The notes below the pieces were generated by a model. That model was not told where the DNA came from. It did no database searches and saw nothing but the letters and a program-made list of their open reading frames with translations. A program made the translations under genes and the position numbers. DNA of 64,000 nucleotides, from positions 1-64,000 of the forward strand of contig JAFZVC010000027.1 of NCBI GenBank assembly GCA_017618015.1, read 5' to 3'. Below, piece after piece: positions 61,693-64,000 of this stretch (positions are counted from its first letter, which is position 1; each line of letters opens with the position of its first letter). The DNA comes from Spirochaetaceae bacterium. GTDB taxonomy: Bacteria > Spirochaetota > Spirochaetia > Treponematales > Treponemataceae.

Positions 61693-61722
61693 AGTATAGC
61701 ATAAAATGACGGTGTTTGTGAA
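61693..61722 (-). promoter_or_regulatory. Promoter of pyrF-pyrKD (leaderless layout)
   Basis: TTCACA (61717-61722; 5 of 6), 18 bp, TATACT (61693-61698), six bases, ATG 61686. Confidence 0.55.
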
Positions 61723-61732
61723 ACGCTGGGAA

Positions 61733-62248
61733 TTATAGTTTTTTAATTTCTTCGTATGTTAGTCCGATGACTCGCATACCATTCATAAAATCAAGCTGGA
61801 TATTAACTCTTTTGTTTCGACGGTTAACAGCGATAATTTTTCCGGGTAAGTTTTTAAAAGGTCCGTCCAGAATAATTATCCTGTCGTTTTCATCAAACAT
61901 TACAGGAACTATTTCTATAGTGGTTCCAAATTTAAGCATGGATGTAACGATTTCTAAATCTAGTTTTGATAAAGGTTTAATATCAGTCGTTGAGGGAAGG
62001 AAACGCAAAAAACCTGAGTATTTTGCGAGTATTCTTAGTTTGGCATCATCAAGTTCTTCTGTCTGTAAAAACACATATCCAGGAAAAAAAGGTTCAAAGT
62101 ATTCTTTTCCTGTTTTTAACCGCATTCGTTTTTTAAGAAAATATAATTTTCCAGAAAAAGGAGAATCCGGGCTATCAAGAACAGACTGAACAGTGCTTAT
62201 GTAGCTTTCTTCGATTCCCGTCCGTACTGATATACAATAAATGACCAT
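61733..62248 (-). CDS. NusG-family antiterminator paralogue (LoaP/UpxY/RfaH-like)
   Basis: 171 residues. The NGN domain runs MVIYCISVRTGIEESYISTV to FEPFFPGYVFLQTEELDDAK and KYSGFLRFLPST; the KOW domain is at the end, RIIILDGPFKNLPGKIIAVN then NKRVNIQLDF. The usual nusG lies with ribosomal protein genes, so this copy, next to a nucleotide-sugar dehydratase, is probably a specialised paralogue that lets RNA polymerase read long polysaccharide operons. It follows the dehydratase gene by 17 bp on the same strand. Confidence 0.85.
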   Translation of the reverse strand: MVIYCISVRTGIEESYISTVQSVLDSPDSPFSGKLYFLKKRMRLKTGKEYFEPFFPGYVFLQTEELDDAKLRILAKYSGFLRFLPSTTDIKPLSKLDLEIVTSMLKFGTTIEIVPVMFDENDRIIILDGPFKNLPGKIIAVNRRNKRVNIQLDFMNGMRVIGLTYEEIKKL

Positions 62249-62265
62249 ATGCTTTTCCGGATGTT

Positions 62266-64000
62266 TTATTTATCGTGTTCGGGCTTATGGTATTCAGGAA
62301 CGCTCTTCTGAAGGAACTCTACCATTTGTTGTGGGGTCATCTCATAAAGCTTTGTTATTGTATTCGCAAGGTATTCTTCTGTATATTCGCTGTTGTTTAC
62401 GACTTTTGCACGGAAAATCTTCTGGTTTTCTGTTGGCAGTGTGTTGTCCTTATTAGCAAGAAGTTCTTCGTAAAGTTTTTCACCAGGACGCAGGCCCGTA
62501 ATAACAATATTGCTTCTTCCGTCACCAAAAGTTGTTATGAGTTTCTGGGCAAAGTCGTAAATCTTTACTGGCTCACCCATATCAAGGACCATAACCTCGC
62601 CACCCTTTGCAATTGTCGCAGCGCGGAAAACTAGACCAACAGCTTCTTTTATAGCCATAAAATAACGGATAATCCGCTTGTCTGTAACAGTGATCGGGTA
62701 ACCGCCCTTAATTTCCTCAAGGAACGTAGGAAGCATGCTTCCACGACTTCCTATGACGTTACCGAACCGTACACAACAGAATTCTGTTTCGCTGCTGTTA
62801 AACGCAGACGCAATCATTTCTACAACACGCTTTGTCGCGCCCATAATGTTCGTTGGATTCACAGCTTTATCTGTAGAAATGACGATTACTTTCTTAACGC
62901 CATTGTTTTTCGCGCTCTTAAAGACGTTGTAGCTTCCGCAAATGTTGTTGAGTATCGCTTCTTCCGGGAACCTTTCCATAAGCGGTACATGCTTGTATGC
63001 TGCTGCATGAAGGATTATATCGGGCTTGTACTGATTAAATATGCGTTCAATTTTTGCGGCGTTTTTAATATCGCACACAACAGGAATAACCCGATCATTC
63101 CATTCTGCCTGATAGTGCAAAAGCCTAAGACACAAATCGTGAAGTTCCGTCTCATCAATATCAAGAACAATAAGCTTGGTAGGAGCAAATTCCATAAGCT
63201 GCTGGCAAATTTCAGAACCAATGCTACCACCAGCTCCAGTAACAAGAATCGTTTTGTCAGCAAACATTTGCTGTACTACTTCTGTGTTTGAAGTTATAAG
63301 AGACCTACCCAAAAGGTCTGAATAATCTATATCACGGACAGAAACTTCATTTGCTTTTTTCTGTTCAAAAAGGCTCGGAATAATCTTTACTTCAATATCA
63401 TATCGTTTACATATTTCAACGACACGCTGAATTTTTTCAGCGCTTATTACGTTAACAGCAATAATAAGGCTGTCGAACGATTCATTGCGTGCAAGCTCTT
63501 CTAAATCATCTATGGAGCCAAGAACCGAAACGCCCTGAATTATACGCTGCTTAAGCTGCGGATTATCGTCTATGAAGCCTATTATACTGTACTTGAATGC
63601 ACCCTTATGCGACATACGTAGCATCGTTACGCCTACATCTCCGGCACCGTACACTATTGTTTTTGGGAAATTTGAATGAAACTTATAGAACCCGAACATA
63701 CGGTATGCATAACGTGTTCCAAGTGTGCCGGCAAGAGAACATAAAGTATAGACGATGCTCCACCGGACGTTAATATCTGTAAATCCGTACAAACTGCCAA
63801 GAACGATAGTTGCAACAATAAACACCGCAAACAATGCAAGGCATGCCTTCAAAATAAGGTCTACTGAACTGTCACTAATTCTTATCCTGTAATATTTTGA
63901 TAAAATAAGTACAACAAGCTGTGCTGCCATGTACGAAAGGAAAACGGGTATGTTTATTGTACGAATACTTCCAAAAATAATGAATTGGGAAGCAATACCC
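62266..64000 (-). CDS. Membrane nucleotide-diphosphate-sugar 4,6-dehydratase (PglF/WbpM/CapD type), 5' end outside the window
   Basis: The frame stays open to the right edge, so the true start lies beyond base 64000; at least 577 residues are present. Membrane helices come first (for example RTINIPVFLSYMAAQLVVLI and LACLALFAVFIVATIVLGSL-like residues), then a CoA-binding-like Rossmann domain (TIVYGAGDVGVTMLRMSHKG), then the dehydratase domain with ILVTGAGGSIGSEICQQLME, HAAAYKHVPLME and ISTDKAVNPTNIMGATKRV. In this group Met replaces the usual Tyr of YxxxK. It would convert UDP-GlcNAc to the 4-keto-6-deoxy sugar for surface glycans or protein glycosylation. Confidence 0.92.
   Translation of the reverse strand, partial: GIASQFIIFGSIRTINIPVFLSYMAAQLVVLILSKYYRIRISDSSVDLILKACLALFAVFIVATIVLGSLYGFTDINVRWSIVYTLCSLAGTLGTRYAYRMFGFYKFHSNFPKTIVYGAGDVGVTMLRMSHKGAFKYSIIGFIDDNPQLKQRIIQGVSVLGSIDDLEELARNESFDSLIIAVNVISAEKIQRVVEICKRYDIEVKIIPSLFEQKKANEVSVRDIDYSDLLGRSLITSNTEVVQQMFADKTILVTGAGGSIGSEICQQLMEFAPTKLIVLDIDETELHDLCLRLLHYQAEWNDRVIPVVCDIKNAAKIERIFNQYKPDIILHAAAYKHVPLMERFPEEAILNNICGSYNVFKSAKNNGVKKVIVISTDKAVNPTNIMGATKRVVEMIASAFNSSETEFCCVRFGNVIGSRGSMLPTFLEEIKGGYPITVTDKRIIRYFMAIKEAVGLVFRAATIAKGGEVMVLDMGEPVKIYDFAQKLITTFGDGRSNIVITGLRPGEKLYEELLANKDNTLPTENQKIFRAKVVNNSEYTEEYLANTITKLYEMTPQQMVEFLQKSVPEYHKPEHDK

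Noticed and set aside
1-64000. CRISPR arrays, rRNA genes, intact insertion sequences, riboswitches
   Set aside because: No regularly spaced repeats, rRNA-like sequence, transposase, or recognisable riboswitch core was seen on either strand.

Overview
This window looks like the replication-origin region of a free-living or gut/rumen type Treponema (Spirochaetota). The evidence is the block dnaA-dnaN-recF-DUF721 (the order at the T. pallidum origin), a divergent gyrB-gyrA pair, two parS centromere sites just after gyrA, many exported proteins with relaxed spirochaete-type signal peptides, and a phosphonate/CMP-aminoethylphosphonate locus like those known from oral treponemes. Species cannot be named from the sequence alone.

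Layout. 1-673: tail of an ATP-binding/winged-helix protein, then a GC-rich palindromic element. 674-8091 (minus): a five-gene tripartite efflux operon (slyX-like, HlyD adaptor, RND pump, embedded lipoprotein, TolC). 8222-11067 (plus): a CmpB-type membrane protein and a long-chain acyl-CoA synthetase with a repeat-studded promoter. 11161-15938 (minus): operon ptsI-der-merR-rsm22. 16024-18025: a GerMN protein and an exported hypothetical, convergent. 18071-24296 (minus): proS, then dciA-like/recF/dnaN/dnaA with a candidate oriC between dnaN and dnaA. 24392-28819 (plus): gyrB, gyrA, followed by the parS pair. 28909-32353 (minus): argA and htpG. 32544-39466: exported and cytosolic proteins, including an NlpC/P60-barrel fusion, an HExxH protein and a DUF2804 protein. 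39509-41754 (minus): thyX and a phosphofructokinase. 41896-43573: initiator tRNA with its 3' end duplicated, followed by a small accessory patch (hicAB, orphan higA, DUF4177-like). 44085-44450: a small lipoprotein. 44543-50772 (minus): the phosphonate cluster (Ppd, PepM fusion, aminotransferase, APC permease, HTH-cytidylyltransferase fusion). 51060-56830 (plus): oppBCDFA with a circularly permuted OppA. 56908-64000 (minus): TetR, an RNA methyltransferase, pyrKD fusion, pyrF, a NusG paralogue and a truncated nucleotide-sugar dehydratase.

Three things stand out. First, many promoter-proximal genes share one layout: -35, about 17 bp, -10, then only 5-8 bp to an ATG/GTG with no Shine-Dalgarno sequence, which predicts leaderless mRNAs (dnaA, ptsI, argA, pyrF and others), whereas downstream operon genes have good ribosome sites. 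Second, the oligopeptide-binding protein carries its normal C-terminal segment directly after the signal peptide and ends where that segment should begin. Third, the phosphonate locus encodes synthesis of 2-aminoethylphosphonate and two cytidylyltransferase-type domains, one fused to PEP mutase and one to a winged helix, so an activated CMP-phosphonate for decorating a lipid or glycan is the likely product. All calls are from reading the sequence; no searches were run.
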